Shown piece by piece: positions 44,623 to 56,457 of a stretch of DNA of 64,000 nucleotides; within the stretch, counting starts at the first letter, position 1, and every line of letters begins with the position of its first letter. The stretch covers positions 62,001 through 126,000 of the forward strand of contig BGOM01000024.1 of NCBI GenBank assembly GCA_003569245.1, in the 5' to 3' direction. The position numbers and the translations under genes were made by a program. Origin of the DNA: Opitutia bacterium (GTDB taxonomy: Bacteria > Verrucomicrobiota > Verrucomicrobiia > Opitutales > UBA953). Below the pieces are notes generated by a model. That model saw only the letters and a program-made list of their open reading frames with translations. It did no database searches and had not been told where the DNA came from.

Positions 44623-45360
44623 TTACTTGAACTCGACCAGTTCGACCTCGAACTCGAGGACGGACTCGCCGGGGATGGGGCCCTGGCCTTCCTTGCCGTA
44701 GCCGAGGGCGGCCGGGGCGTAGATGACGATCTTACCGCCCTTGCCGATCTTCTGGACGCCTTCGGTCCAGGCCGGGATGACCTGGCCGAGACCGAACTCG
44801 GCGGGCTCGTTGCCACGGTTGGCGGTCGAGTCGAAGACCTTGCCGTCGACGAGCTTGCCGGTGTAGCGGCACTTGACCGTGCTGGTGGCGACGGGCTTCG
44901 GGTCGGTGCCCGGGGTGACGATCTTGTAACGGAGTCCGGACGGGCTCTTCACGACGTCCTTGTCGGCGTCGACCTTGGCGAGGAAGGCCTCGTTCGTGGC
45001 GGCCCAGCGCTTGGACTTGCCCGCGACGCGCTCGGCGAAGAACTTTTCGGCGCCGGCGATCAGGGCGTCGTCCGGCTTCACCTTGGGCTGCTCCCCCTTG
45101 ACCGCGGCGCGCATGCCGGCGATCACCTGGTCGAGTTCCTCATCGGAAAGCTCGAGCTGGGAGGTGATCTGCGGCAGGGGCGTCTGGCCGGCGAGGAAGA
45201 ATCCCTGCAGGTAGAAGGCCTGTTTCTGTTGTTCGGGGGTGAGCATCTTGGGTTGGGCGGCGGGAGAAGGGACGGCGGCCGGGGCGGCCGGCTTCGCCTC
45301 GTCGGCGGCGTGGAGGGACGCGACGGCGACAGCCAGCGCGGCGAGGACGGGGTAGTTCAT
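44623..45360 (-). CDS. Secreted FKBP-type peptidyl-prolyl isomerase
   Basis: 245 aa. Signal peptide VLAALAVAVASLHAAD; an N-terminal FKBP_N dimerisation helix region (about 35-130: LTPEQQKQAFYLQGFFLAGQ, ELDQVIAGMRAAV) and a C-terminal FKBP domain (about 150-245) with VKCRYTGKLVDGKVFDST, EFGLGQVIPAWTEGVQKIGKG and YGKEGQGPIPGESVLEFEVELVEF. This is the FkpA/Mip layout of a periplasmic folding helper. It follows carB by 22 nt. Confidence 0.94.
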   Translation of the reverse strand: MNYPVLAALAVAVASLHAADEAKPAAPAAVPSPAAQPKMLTPEQQKQAFYLQGFFLAGQTPLPQITSQLELSDEELDQVIAGMRAAVKGEQPKVKPDDALIAGAEKFFAERVAGKSKRWAATNEAFLAKVDADKDVVKSPSGLRYKIVTPGTDPKPVATSTVKCRYTGKLVDGKVFDSTANRGNEPAEFGLGQVIPAWTEGVQKIGKGGKIVIYAPAALGYGKEGQGPIPGESVLEFEVELVEFK

Positions 45361-45382
45361 GGGGAAAGGGGTCCTACTCGAA

Positions 45383-48625
<3,243 letters not shown>

Positions 48626-48638
48626 GGTGTTCCGCGGA

Positions 48639-48667
48639 CTGTCAGCGACCCTTGGAAGGGTGGTCAA
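48639..48667 (-). promoter_or_regulatory. carB promoter
   Basis: Minus strand: TTGACC (48667-48662), 17 nt, TGACAG (48644-48639), 13 nt, ATG at 48625. Confidence 0.5.
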
Positions 48668-48697
48668 GTGGGGACTTCTAACAAATGCGGAAGGCGC

Positions 48698-48726
48698 TTG
48701 CAGGGGCGGTCCGTCCCGGCATTCAT
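48698..48726 (+). promoter_or_regulatory. folB promoter, leaderless-type geometry
   Basis: TTGCAG (48698-48703), 17 nt, ATTCAT (48721-48726), 6 nt, GTG at 48733. The exact spacing picks GTG over an ATG 48 nt upstream, which would lie outside the transcript. Confidence 0.65.
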
Positions 48727-48732
48727 CGCTCC

Positions 48733-49095
48733 GTGGACATCATCAGGATCGCCGGCATCAAGTCCTTCGGACACCACGGGGCCCTGCCTGAGGAAAAACG
48801 CCTCGGCCAGCGGTTCACCGTGTCCGTGGACCTGGAGGTCGATACCCGGCCGGCCGCCGCGGCCGACGACCTGAAACTGACCGTGAACTACGCGGAAGTC
48901 ATCCGGACCGTCGAGGGGCAGCTGACCGGCCAGCCGGTCTATCTCATCGAGACGCTGGCCCAGCAGATCGCCGCCCGGTTGCTCGGCACCTTTCCGGTGG
49001 TGAAGGCCGTGACCGTCGAGGTCACCAAGCCGTTCGCGCCCGTGGCGGCCGAATTCGACGCGATTTCCGTCAAAATCCGGCGCGAGCGAGCGTGA
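48733..49095 (+). CDS. folB: Dihydroneopterin aldolase
   Basis: 120 aa from GTG 48733 ([21 protein letters not shown]). It cleaves dihydroneopterin to hydroxymethyl-dihydropterin and glycolaldehyde in folate synthesis. G-H-H-G-A-L-x-E-E-K matches the family's conserved beta-strand 1 and catalytic Glu; [31 protein letters not shown] and [12 protein letters not shown] complete the tunnelling fold. Sixteen upstream codons are excluded because they overlap the promoter. The stop overlaps the folK start (GTGA). Confidence 0.95.
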   Translation: MDIIRIAGIKSFGHHGALPEEKRLGQRFTVSVDLEVDTRPAAAADDLKLTVNYAEVIRTVEGQLTGQPVYLIETLAQQIAARLLGTFPVVKAVTVEVTKPFAPVAAEFDAISVKIRRERA

Positions 49096-49631
49096 GCGGA
49101 GCCCGCCAACGCTATTTACTGGGTCTGGGTAGCAACCTCGGGGACCGGGTCGGTCATCTAAACGAGGCCATTCGGCTGCTCGGCCAGCTCCCGCAGGCCG
49201 AAGTGACCGCCATTTCCCCTGTCTTTGACTCGGATCCGGTGGGATTTACCGACCAACCAAGTTTCCTAAATCTATGTTTGGAAATGGGTTGTGCATTAAA
49301 ACCCGCCGAACTTCTCCAGCAGACCCTGGCGATCGAGGCTACCCTGGGGCGCCTCCGTACTAGTAACAGGAACGGTCCCCGTACCCTCGATATCGACCTC
49401 CTTTTCTGGGAGGGAGGGACGGTCGACACCCCGGAGCTTACCCTTCCCCACCCTAGGTGGATGGAGCGGGGTTTCGTGACCGTACCGCTGAGGCATCTGC
49501 TCCAAGCGCCCGCCCTCGCCTCGACGACCGTCTGGGATTGGCTCCGACGCGAAGTCCCCCTCGCCCCCGCCGGTGAGGACGGATTGCGCGCATGGCACGG
49601 CTCGACCCCCTGGCGCCCGACCCCGGGCTGA
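49092..49631 (+). CDS. folK: 2-amino-4-hydroxy-6-hydroxymethyl-dihydropteridine pyrophosphokinase
   Basis: 179 aa, GTG start. It pyrophosphorylates the FolB product. Motifs: YLLGLGSNLGDRVGHLNEAI, SPVFDSDPVGFTDQPSFLNLCLEM, and the metal/ATP block RNGPRTLDIDLLFWEGG with both Asp residues, then LPHPRWMERGFVTVPLRHL. The third base composition is clearly lower in GC (TTTACCGACCAACC... region 49230-49300) than in its neighbours, but the protein is intact. It overlaps comEC by 40 nt. Confidence 0.96.
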   Translation: MSGARQRYLLGLGSNLGDRVGHLNEAIRLLGQLPQAEVTAISPVFDSDPVGFTDQPSFLNLCLEMGCALKPAELLQQTLAIEATLGRLRTSNRNGPRTLDIDLLFWEGGTVDTPELTLPHPRWMERGFVTVPLRHLLQAPALASTTVWDWLRREVPLAPAGEDGLRAWHGSTPWRPTPG

Positions 49632-51208
49632 ACCTTCCTCGCTTCGGCCACGCCCCTGCGCTCTGGTTGGCCCTGCCGCTCCTGTTGGGCTGCGCGCTCG
49701 ATCAAGCCTGGCGACCGGAAGCCGCCGCGATGCTGCTCGGCGGAGCGTGCGCCCTCGTGCTCGGCGCTTGGGCCGTCGCTCGCGCACCTCTCGCGCTCGC
49801 CGCCCTCGCCGGCGCCGCCGTCTTGCTCGGTGCGGCTTGGCATCAGGCGCGCACACCTCCGCCCGGGCCGGTCGAACTGCGCCGCCCCTTCGTCGAACTC
49901 TCCGTGCGGATCGAACGTGCCCAGGAAAGGCGGGACGGTGAAGGCTGGACCGGCCTCGGCTGGGTGACGGACCGCGACGATCGTCTCTTCCGCCGGCGAC
50001 TCGCGCTCTCGGTCCGCGGGCCGACGCCGGCGGACGGCGCCGAACTGAAGATCTCCGGACACGTCTCGAACCTCCCGGCCGACCCCCGGGGCTACGATGC
50101 CTGGGTCCGCTCGCAAGGGGCCAGCCTCCGGCTCAACGGCGGCCGCATCCTCGGGGAGCTCGCGTCCGCGTCGGAATTCAGCCGCTGGTGTCAGGCGCGA
50201 CGGCGGCTCCTGGAAGCCTGGCTGCGGGAGTTGCCGTGGGCGGACCCGGAAGGCGGGGCGCTGCTCGCGGCGACGATGCTGGGGCGGACGGCGCTGCTAC
50301 CGACGGAAGCGAAGGAGGCTTTCGGCGTCACCGGCACGCTCCACCTCTTCGCCATCAGCGGGCTGCACATCGCCGGGATGGCCGCGGCCCTGCTCTGGAC
50401 CGCGCGTCGTCTCCGCCTACCGGACATCCCCGCGGGCCTCGCCGTGCTCACGGCGCTCTGGCTCTACGTGCAGGTCACCGGCGCCTCGCCTTCCGCCGTG
50501 CGGGCTTGGATCATGACCGCGTTCGTCTGGGCGGGACGGGTCGGCGAGCGCGACACCCCCGGCCTCCAATCGCTCGCGCTGTCCTGCGCGACGACGTTGC
50601 TGCTCGACCCGGGCGCGGTGAGCGACGCGGGCTTCCAGCTGAGCTACGCGGCGGTGCTGGCGATCCTCGCGGCGGGCGCTCCCGCGGCGGAACTGGCCGC
50701 CGCGCCGACGATCGCGCAGCGGCTGACCCCGCCCGGGGCGGTGGGGTTCGCGCAGCGCTGGCGCTGGCGGGGGCGGCGCTTCCTCCGGGCGGGGCTCTGC
50801 ATCTCCTGCGCCGCGACGATCGCCGGCGCGCCGCTCACGTTGGCGCACTTCGGACATGCTTCCGCCGGCGGCCTGCTCGTGAATCTCCTCCTGGTCCCGC
50901 TGTCGGAGGTGCCGTTGGTGCTGGGCATGGCTTCGACCGCGCTCAGCGTCTGGCCGCCGCTGCTACCGGTCGCGCGGTGGCTCAACGGCGGCGCCGCGGC
51001 GGCCCTTGACGGGATGGCGGCGCTGGCGGGTCTCGCGGCGCAGGTGCCCTGGCCGGACTTGGCGAGCGAACGGATCTCGGCGACCACGGGCGCCACCGGC
51101 TCCTTGCTCCTCGTCGCCTGTTTCCTCGCGCAGGCGGAATCCCGTTCGGTGGCGAGACTGCTGGGGATACCCGCCGGCTTGCTGCTGGCTTGGTTCGCGC
51201 TGGCCTAG
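49592..51208 (+). CDS. ComEC/Rec2-family competence protein without metallo-hydrolase domain
   Basis: 538 aa. The N-terminus has three to four helices and a DUF4131-like OB region (about 100-190: RIERAQERRDGEGW, LKISGHVSNLP). The Competence domain runs from about 215 to 510 with the signature FGVTGTLHLFAISGLHIAGMA, VTGASPSAVRAWIMTAFVW, DPGAVSDAGFQLSYAAV and PLSEVPLVLGM. It forms the inner-membrane channel for incoming single-stranded DNA in natural transformation. The usual C-terminal metallo-beta-lactamase domain is missing; the chain ends after the last helix. It overlaps folK. Confidence 0.9.
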   Translation: MARLDPLAPDPGLNLPRFGHAPALWLALPLLLGCALDQAWRPEAAAMLLGGACALVLGAWAVARAPLALAALAGAAVLLGAAWHQARTPPPGPVELRRPFVELSVRIERAQERRDGEGWTGLGWVTDRDDRLFRRRLALSVRGPTPADGAELKISGHVSNLPADPRGYDAWVRSQGASLRLNGGRILGELASASEFSRWCQARRRLLEAWLRELPWADPEGGALLAATMLGRTALLPTEAKEAFGVTGTLHLFAISGLHIAGMAAALLWTARRLRLPDIPAGLAVLTALWLYVQVTGASPSAVRAWIMTAFVWAGRVGERDTPGLQSLALSCATTLLLDPGAVSDAGFQLSYAAVLAILAAGAPAAELAAAPTIAQRLTPPGAVGFAQRWRWRGRRFLRAGLCISCAATIAGAPLTLAHFGHASAGGLLVNLLLVPLSEVPLVLGMASTALSVWPPLLPVARWLNGGAAAALDGMAALAGLAAQVPWPDLASERISATTGATGSLLLVACFLAQAESRSVARLLGIPAGLLLAWFALA

Positions 51209-51221
51209 GACCGGTCGAGGC

Positions 51222-51250
51222 TTGCCCACGCCCGGCGAAGGCGAAAAAGT
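51222..51250 (+). promoter_or_regulatory. Promoter of the 51257 secreted-protein operon
   Basis: TTGCCC (51222-51227), 17 nt, AAAAGT (51245-51250), 6 nt, ATG at 51257. Exact 35-nt spacing. Confidence 0.65.
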
Positions 51251-51256
51251 CGGGAG

Positions 51257-53728
51257 ATGCTCCCGACTTTCCTCCGGCTCGCCGCCGCGGCGACGACCCT
51301 CACCCTCGCCGCCGCCCCCGCCGAATGGTCCGGCATCTACCCGAGCCTGGCTTATTTCAACAACGAGGGCGAATGCGGGACCGGCGCCGTCGTGCCTTGG
51401 GCCGACCGTCTCTGGGTCATCACCTACGGTCCGCACCTGCCGTATGGCTCGAGCGACAAGCTCTATGAGATCACTCCCGATCTGGAGCTCGTGGTGCGAC
51501 CCGAGAGCGTCGGCGGCACGCCGGCCAACCGGATGATCCACCGCGAGTCCAACCAGCTCATCATCGGTCCCTACTTCATCGACGCCCAGCGGAACGTCCG
51601 CGTCATCCCCCCGAAGCTGATGCCCGGTCGCCTCACGGGCAACGCGCGTCACCTGACCGACCCCGCGAACAAGGTCTACTTCGCGACCATGGAGGACGGC
51701 CTCTACGAGGTCGATGTGCGCACGCTCGCCGTGAAGGGTCTCATCAGGGAGATCAAGAACGTGCCCAAGCCCGGTCAGACCGCGGAGGTCAGCCCGGCGA
51801 CGATCACCTCCACGCTGGCCGGCTACCACGGCAAAGGCCTCTATTCGGGGCAAGGCCAGGTCATCCTCGCGAACAACGGCGAGCAAAGCGCGCAGGCGCT
51901 GGTCGACCCGACCATCGTGAGCGGAGGGCTGGGCTCCTTCAACGGCGAAGGCAACTGGAAGCTCATCCGCCGCAACCAATTCACCGAAGTCACCGGTCCG
52001 GGCGGCCTGACCGGCAACGCCGACCCGGCGAAGGACCCCCTCTGGACCATCGGCTGGGATTTCCGCTCGCTCATCCTGATGGTGATGGAGGACGGCAAGT
52101 GGACGAGTTTCCGCCTGCCCAAGGGCAGCCACTCCTACGATGGCGCGCATGGCTGGAACACCGAGTGGCCGCGCATCCGCGACATCGGCGAGGAAGGCTC
52201 GCGCCTGATGACGATGCACGGCCTCTTCTGGACCTTCCCCGCGGGCTTCTCGGCGAAGCAGTCCGCCGGCCTTGCGCCGCGCTCCGCCTACCTCAAGGTC
52301 ATCGGCGACTTCACGCGCTGGCAGGACCGCCTCGTCTTCGGCTGCGACGACACCGCCAAGTCCGAGTTCCTCAACAAGCGCGCGGCCAAGGGCACCCTCG
52401 GCGCGCCCGGACAGTCGCAGTCCAACCTGTGGTTCACGCCGCTCGACGCCACGCAGAAGCTTGGTCCCGCGCTGGGTCGCGGCGGCGTGTGGGTCGACGA
52501 ACCGGTGAAGGCCGGGGTCGCGTCGGACGCCTTCCTCTTCGCGGGCTTCGCCAAGCGGGCGCTGTTCCTCGGTCACGACGGCGCGGCCGCGACCCGCTTC
52601 ACCCTCGAGGTCGACCGCCGGGGCGACGGCCGGTGGACGGCCCTGCGCGAGGTGCCGGTCGCGGCCGGCGTCGCCGGCGAGTGGCTGCAGTTCCCCGCCG
52701 AGGAAGCCGGCGCCTGGATCCGCGTGGTCTCCGACCGCGACCAGGCGAAGGCGACGGCGCAGTTCCAGTATGCGGCGGCCGACCCGCGCGGGACGGAGCG
52801 CGACCCGCTCTTCGCCGGGCTCGCCGAGGCGGCGGCCCCCGCGCGGCGCGGCGCCTTCCTGCTCACGCGCGGCGGCAACCTGCGCACGCTTTCCGTCCTC
52901 CCCGCCGACGTCACGGCCGGCGGGACCAAGACCGCCGCGGCCTACGAGCTGACCGCCGAGATGAAGCTGGTCCGGCAGGCCGACCCGAAGGTGACCGAGT
53001 TCGTCGCCAAGCATACGCCCATCCCCGCGGGCGTCCTCTCGGTCGACGCGGCCTCGGTGATCCTCGCGGAAGGCGGCCGCCGCTGGCGGCTGCCGCGCGC
53101 GGGTTCGCAGGACGCGGCCCACGACGCCTTGCTGACCGCCGGCGCGCTGCGCAAGGCCCGCGAGGTCTGCACCGAACGCGACCTCCTGCAGGCCCACGGC
53201 AGCTTCTACGAACTGCCCGCGCTCAACGCCGGCGGCGCGATCCGGCTCCGCCCCGTCGCCACGAGCGACCTCGCCGTGCACGACTTCTGTTCCTACCGCG
53301 GGTTGCTGGTCCTCTCCGGCCTCGACCCGGCCGCGGGCGCGACCAACCGTCACGTGATCCGCTCCGAGGACGGCGCGGCCGCCGTGTGGGTGGGCGCCGC
53401 CGATGACCTCTGGAAACTCGGCAAGCCGCGCGGGCATGGGGGTCCGTGGGCGAAGACCGCCGCCCAGGCCGATGTCCCGTCCGACCCGTACCTGATGACA
53501 GGCTACGACCGCAAGACGCTGTCCCTCGAGAATCACTCCGACGATACCGTGCGCATCACGCTCGAGCTCGACGCGGCCGGCGACGGCCGCTTCGCGCCGT
53601 GGCGCACGTTCCGCCTGCAGGCGGGCGAACGGCTCCACGAGCGGCTGCCCGACGGTCTCAACGCCTACTGGGTGCGCGCGGTCTCGAACAAGGACGCCGC
53701 CCTCACCTGCCAACTCACCTACGAATGA
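51257..53728 (+). CDS. Large secreted protein of unknown function, probable beta-propeller
   Basis: 823 aa. Signal peptide MLPTFLRLAAAATTLTLAAAP. The N-terminal half (about 25-360) has repeated short blocks like a beta-propeller (WADRLWVITYGPHLPYGSS, YFATMEDGLYEVDVRT, GSHSYDGAHGWNTEWPRI). Two similar beta-rich modules recur: FLGHDGAAATRFTLEVDRRG (about 438) and LENHSDDTVRITLELDAAGD (about 757), both near D-G-R-W/F and W-x-x-x-R. It is internally duplicated. I recognise no catalytic residues. It overlaps the next gene by 4 nt (ATGA), so these form an operon with the tandem paralogues. Confidence 0.8.
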   Translation: MLPTFLRLAAAATTLTLAAAPAEWSGIYPSLAYFNNEGECGTGAVVPWADRLWVITYGPHLPYGSSDKLYEITPDLELVVRPESVGGTPANRMIHRESNQLIIGPYFIDAQRNVRVIPPKLMPGRLTGNARHLTDPANKVYFATMEDGLYEVDVRTLAVKGLIREIKNVPKPGQTAEVSPATITSTLAGYHGKGLYSGQGQVILANNGEQSAQALVDPTIVSGGLGSFNGEGNWKLIRRNQFTEVTGPGGLTGNADPAKDPLWTIGWDFRSLILMVMEDGKWTSFRLPKGSHSYDGAHGWNTEWPRIRDIGEEGSRLMTMHGLFWTFPAGFSAKQSAGLAPRSAYLKVIGDFTRWQDRLVFGCDDTAKSEFLNKRAAKGTLGAPGQSQSNLWFTPLDATQKLGPALGRGGVWVDEPVKAGVASDAFLFAGFAKRALFLGHDGAAATRFTLEVDRRGDGRWTALREVPVAAGVAGEWLQFPAEEAGAWIRVVSDRDQAKATAQFQYAAADPRGTERDPLFAGLAEAAAPARRGAFLLTRGGNLRTLSVLPADVTAGGTKTAAAYELTAEMKLVRQADPKVTEFVAKHTPIPAGVLSVDAASVILAEGGRRWRLPRAGSQDAAHDALLTAGALRKAREVCTERDLLQAHGSFYELPALNAGGAIRLRPVATSDLAVHDFCSYRGLLVLSGLDPAAGATNRHVIRSEDGAAAVWVGAADDLWKLGKPRGHGGPWAKTAAQADVPSDPYLMTGYDRKTLSLENHSDDTVRITLELDAAGDGRFAPWRTFRLQAGERLHERLPDGLNAYWVRAVSNKDAALTCQLTYE

Positions 53729-54414
53729 AAAACCTGCTCCTGCTCGCCCTCGCCGCCCCGTTGCTCGCGGCCGACCCCAAGCCCGCGCCGCCCCCGCCGG
53801 CCACCTTGCTCGCGCAACCGCTCGCGCCCCTCGTGGTCGACCCGCTGACCGCCGGCGCGGAGATGGGTCGCTGGCTTTCCTCCAAGGGCAAATGGGAGCG
53901 GCGCCCCGACGGCCTGCGAGCCGAGGAGGTCGAGGCCGATAAGCACAACGCCGTGAACCGGCTGGTCCAGCCGCTGGGCGACTTCGCCTTCGCGTGCGAG
54001 TTCCGCTTCGATGGCGCGAAAGGGATCAGCTTCTCCGTGAACGACCCGAAGGAACACCTGACCCGCGTGCTGCTCACGCCGACCAGCTTCACCGCCCGCA
54101 AGGATGACCGCGACAAGAAGGGTCCCGACGTGGCGATCACCTACCTGACGGAAACCGTGAAGCTGGACCCGGGCACCTGGCACTCGCTCGTCGTGGAGAT
54201 GGTCGGCGACACCTTCGTCGCGACGCTCGACGGCAAGGTGACGGCGGTCGGGACGCATGAGCTCTTCCGCGGACCCAAGGTCAGCCCGGGCTTCACCGTG
54301 GACGGCGCCGCCGCCACCTTCCGCAACGTCGCGCTCTGGTCCGCGCGCCCCGAACCGAAGGCGGACTGGAAGGCCCGCCGGGAGACCTTGGCCAAGCCGG
54401 CCCCGGCGAAATAA
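53725..54414 (+). CDS. Secreted LamG/DUF1080-like jelly-roll protein, paralogue 1
   Basis: 229 aa. Signal peptide KNLLLLALAAPLLAAD, then a Pro-rich spacer. The domain (about 45-215) looks like a concanavalin-type sandwich: DFAFACEFRFDGAKGISFSV, TRVLLTPTSFTARKDD, TWHSLVVEMVGDTFVATLDG, GFTVDGAAATFRNVALWSA. It is about 50% similar to the next gene's product. It may bind sugars or be an inactive relative of the DUF1080 (3-keto-disaccharide hydrolase) family. It is translationally coupled to the 823-aa protein. Confidence 0.82.
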   Translation: MKNLLLLALAAPLLAADPKPAPPPPATLLAQPLAPLVVDPLTAGAEMGRWLSSKGKWERRPDGLRAEEVEADKHNAVNRLVQPLGDFAFACEFRFDGAKGISFSVNDPKEHLTRVLLTPTSFTARKDDRDKKGPDVAITYLTETVKLDPGTWHSLVVEMVGDTFVATLDGKVTAVGTHELFRGPKVSPGFTVDGAAATFRNVALWSARPEPKADWKARRETLAKPAPAK

Positions 54415-54471
54415 CCGGACCCGCCGTCCGCCGCAACCTCCGCCGCCCGGCGGGGTATCAATCCTAGCCCC

Positions 54472-55227
54472 ATGCTCCGACTCCTCCTCCTCGTCCTGCT
54501 CGCCGCCCCGTCGGGCGCCGCCGAAGCCCCCGTCACCCTGCTGGCCCAACCGGACAAGGAGATCGTCGCGGACACCCTGCTCAAGGACGCCAAGGGCGCC
54601 GAGTGGAAGCTCGCCAAAGGCAAGTGGGAGCGGACCGCCGAAGGCATCCGGGTCGAGGAGCTGCCCGCCGACAACCATGGCGCCGCCGGCCGCGTGCCGA
54701 CGAAGCTGCAGGACTTCGTCGCCGCCTTCGAGTTCCGCCTGGACGGCGCCAAGTCGATCTCCCTGAGCATCAACGACGCGAAGGAGCACGTCGCCCGCGT
54801 GCTCATCACGCCGACGGCGCTGCGCGTGCAGAAGGACGACCACGACCATGACGGCCCCGACAAGGCGGTGCTCTTCCTGCATCAGGCCGAGAAGTTCGAG
54901 GCGGGCACCTGGCATCGCGTCGTCCTCGAGATGGTCGGCGACACCCTGGTCGCGACGATCGACGGCAAGATCAGCGCGTTCGGCCGCGACGACCTCTTCA
55001 AGGCCGAGAAGGCCAACCCCGGCTTCACCTGCGCCGGACAGTCCGCCACCTTCCGCCACCTCGTGATCTGGAGCGCCAAGGCCGAGCCCAAGGATTCGTG
55101 GAAGGAAGCCAGCGTGAAGATCGCCGAGGCGATGAAGGCGGCCCCGAAGCCGGCGGCGCCCGCGGCGGCCGCCAAGGCCAAGGCGGCGAAAGCCAAGGCG
55201 AAGCCGGCGGCGGAACCGGCGAAATAA
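54472..55227 (+). CDS. Secreted LamG/DUF1080-like jelly-roll protein, paralogue 2
   Basis: 251 aa. Signal peptide LRLLLLVLLAAPSGAAE. The domain pattern is the same as the 53725 product: DFVAAFEFRLDGAKSISLSI, ARVLITPTALRVQKDDH, TWHRVVLEMVGDTLVATIDG, GFTCAGQSATFRHLVIWSAK. The C-terminus is a Lys/Ala/Pro-rich tail (about 215-251). A weak promoter (TATCAA at 54456-54461, no good -35) may precede it. It arose by tandem duplication with its neighbour. Confidence 0.82.
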   Translation: MLRLLLLVLLAAPSGAAEAPVTLLAQPDKEIVADTLLKDAKGAEWKLAKGKWERTAEGIRVEELPADNHGAAGRVPTKLQDFVAAFEFRLDGAKSISLSINDAKEHVARVLITPTALRVQKDDHDHDGPDKAVLFLHQAEKFEAGTWHRVVLEMVGDTLVATIDGKISAFGRDDLFKAEKANPGFTCAGQSATFRHLVIWSAKAEPKDSWKEASVKIAEAMKAAPKPAAPAAAAKAKAAKAKAKPAAEPAK

Positions 55228-55316
55228 GGCTTCGGGCGGGCTTTTCGGGCCCGCGAACGCATCTCCCCGCTTGCGCCGGCGGGGCCGGCCGGCAAGTTCG
55301 ACCTCCCTCCCGTCCC

Positions 55317-56393
55317 ATGTCCGATCCTTTCGACAGCATCGAGGCCGCCCTGGCGGACATCGCCGCGGGCAAGCTCGTGATCGTCACGGACGACGAGAAC
55401 CGGGAGAACGAGGGCGACCTCGTGATGGCCGCCGCCAAGGCGACCCCCGAGACCGTCAACATGATGATCCGCCACGCGCGCGGACTCATCTGCGTGCCGA
55501 CCGTCGAGCATCAGCTGCGCCGCCTCGGCATCTCGCAGATGGTCCCGGAGAACCGCGAATCGCAGCGCACGGCCTTCGCCGTCTCCGTCGACGCGGCCGA
55601 GGGCATCACCACCGGGATCTCGGCCTACGACCGCGCCAAGACGATCGCGATCCTCGCCGACCCGGCCGCCAAGCCGGAGGCGCTCGTCCAGCCCGGCCAC
55701 ATCTTCCCGCTGCTGGCCCGCCCGGGCGGCGTGCTCCAGCGCGCCGGCCACACCGAGGCCGCGGTGGACCTCGCCACGCTCGCCGGCCTCCACCCGAGCG
55801 GCGTGATCTGCGAGATCCTGAACGAGGACGGTTCGATGGCGCGCCTGCCCGAGCTCGTGGAGCTCAAGCGGAAGTTCGGCCTGCGCATGGTCTCCATCGC
55901 GCAGCTCATCGAGTTCCGCCACCGCCGCGAGAAACTCGTCGAGCTCCTCGCCGAACGCCCCTTCCCTTCGGCCTGGGGCGACTTCACCCTCCGCGTCTAC
56001 CGCTCGCTCCCCGACGGCCGCCAGCACCTCGCGTTCGTCCGCGGCCAGCCCGACGAGTCGCCGACGCTCGTGCGCGTCCAGCGCGCGAACTTACTGGGCG
56101 ACCTCTTCCGCGGCACCGAGTTCGGCGCCGGCTCCTCGCTCGCCGCCAGCTTCGCGGCCGTGGCCAAGGCGGGCCGCGGCGTGGTCGTCCACGTCGACCA
56201 ACCCCATGGCGGCCTGCAGGCCGACGCGGACGGGATCCGGCTCGGGCGCATGGACGCGCGCGACTACGGCATCGGCGCCCAGATCCTCTCGCACATCGGC
56301 CTGCGCCGCATCCGCCTCATCACGAACAACCCGCGCAAGGTCGTGGGCCTCGGCGGCTACGGGCTGGAGATCGTCGAGCAGGTGCCCTTCTAG
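55317..56393 (+). CDS. ribB: DHBP synthase fused to a degenerate GTP cyclohydrolase II domain
   Basis: 358 aa from ATG 55317. The N-terminal 3,4-dihydroxy-2-butanone-4-phosphate synthase domain (1-205) is intact: VTDDENRENEGDLVMAA (25-41, acidic metal site), GISAYDRAKTI and RPGGVLQRAGHTEAAVDL. The C-terminal GTP-cyclohydrolase-II-like domain (206-358) keeps the fold end (DYGIGAQIL 316-324, RLITNNPRKVVGLGGYGLE 333-351). It has lost all three zinc Cys residues (canonical E-C-L-T-G-D and R-C-D-C-G become R-A-N-L-L-G-D and T-E-F-G-A) and the R-Q-E-G-R-G-I-G loop. It is therefore probably RibB-only, with a structural second domain. Confidence 0.92.
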   Translation: MSDPFDSIEAALADIAAGKLVIVTDDENRENEGDLVMAAAKATPETVNMMIRHARGLICVPTVEHQLRRLGISQMVPENRESQRTAFAVSVDAAEGITTGISAYDRAKTIAILADPAAKPEALVQPGHIFPLLARPGGVLQRAGHTEAAVDLATLAGLHPSGVICEILNEDGSMARLPELVELKRKFGLRMVSIAQLIEFRHRREKLVELLAERPFPSAWGDFTLRVYRSLPDGRQHLAFVRGQPDESPTLVRVQRANLLGDLFRGTEFGAGSSLAASFAAVAKAGRGVVVHVDQPHGGLQADADGIRLGRMDARDYGIGAQILSHIGLRRIRLITNNPRKVVGLGGYGLEIVEQVPF

Positions 56394-56457
56394 GCCCGGC
56401 GTTTCCGCTTGAAGCCGCGGGGCGAACCCCTTCTCTCGGACTTCCGTTCTTCCCACC

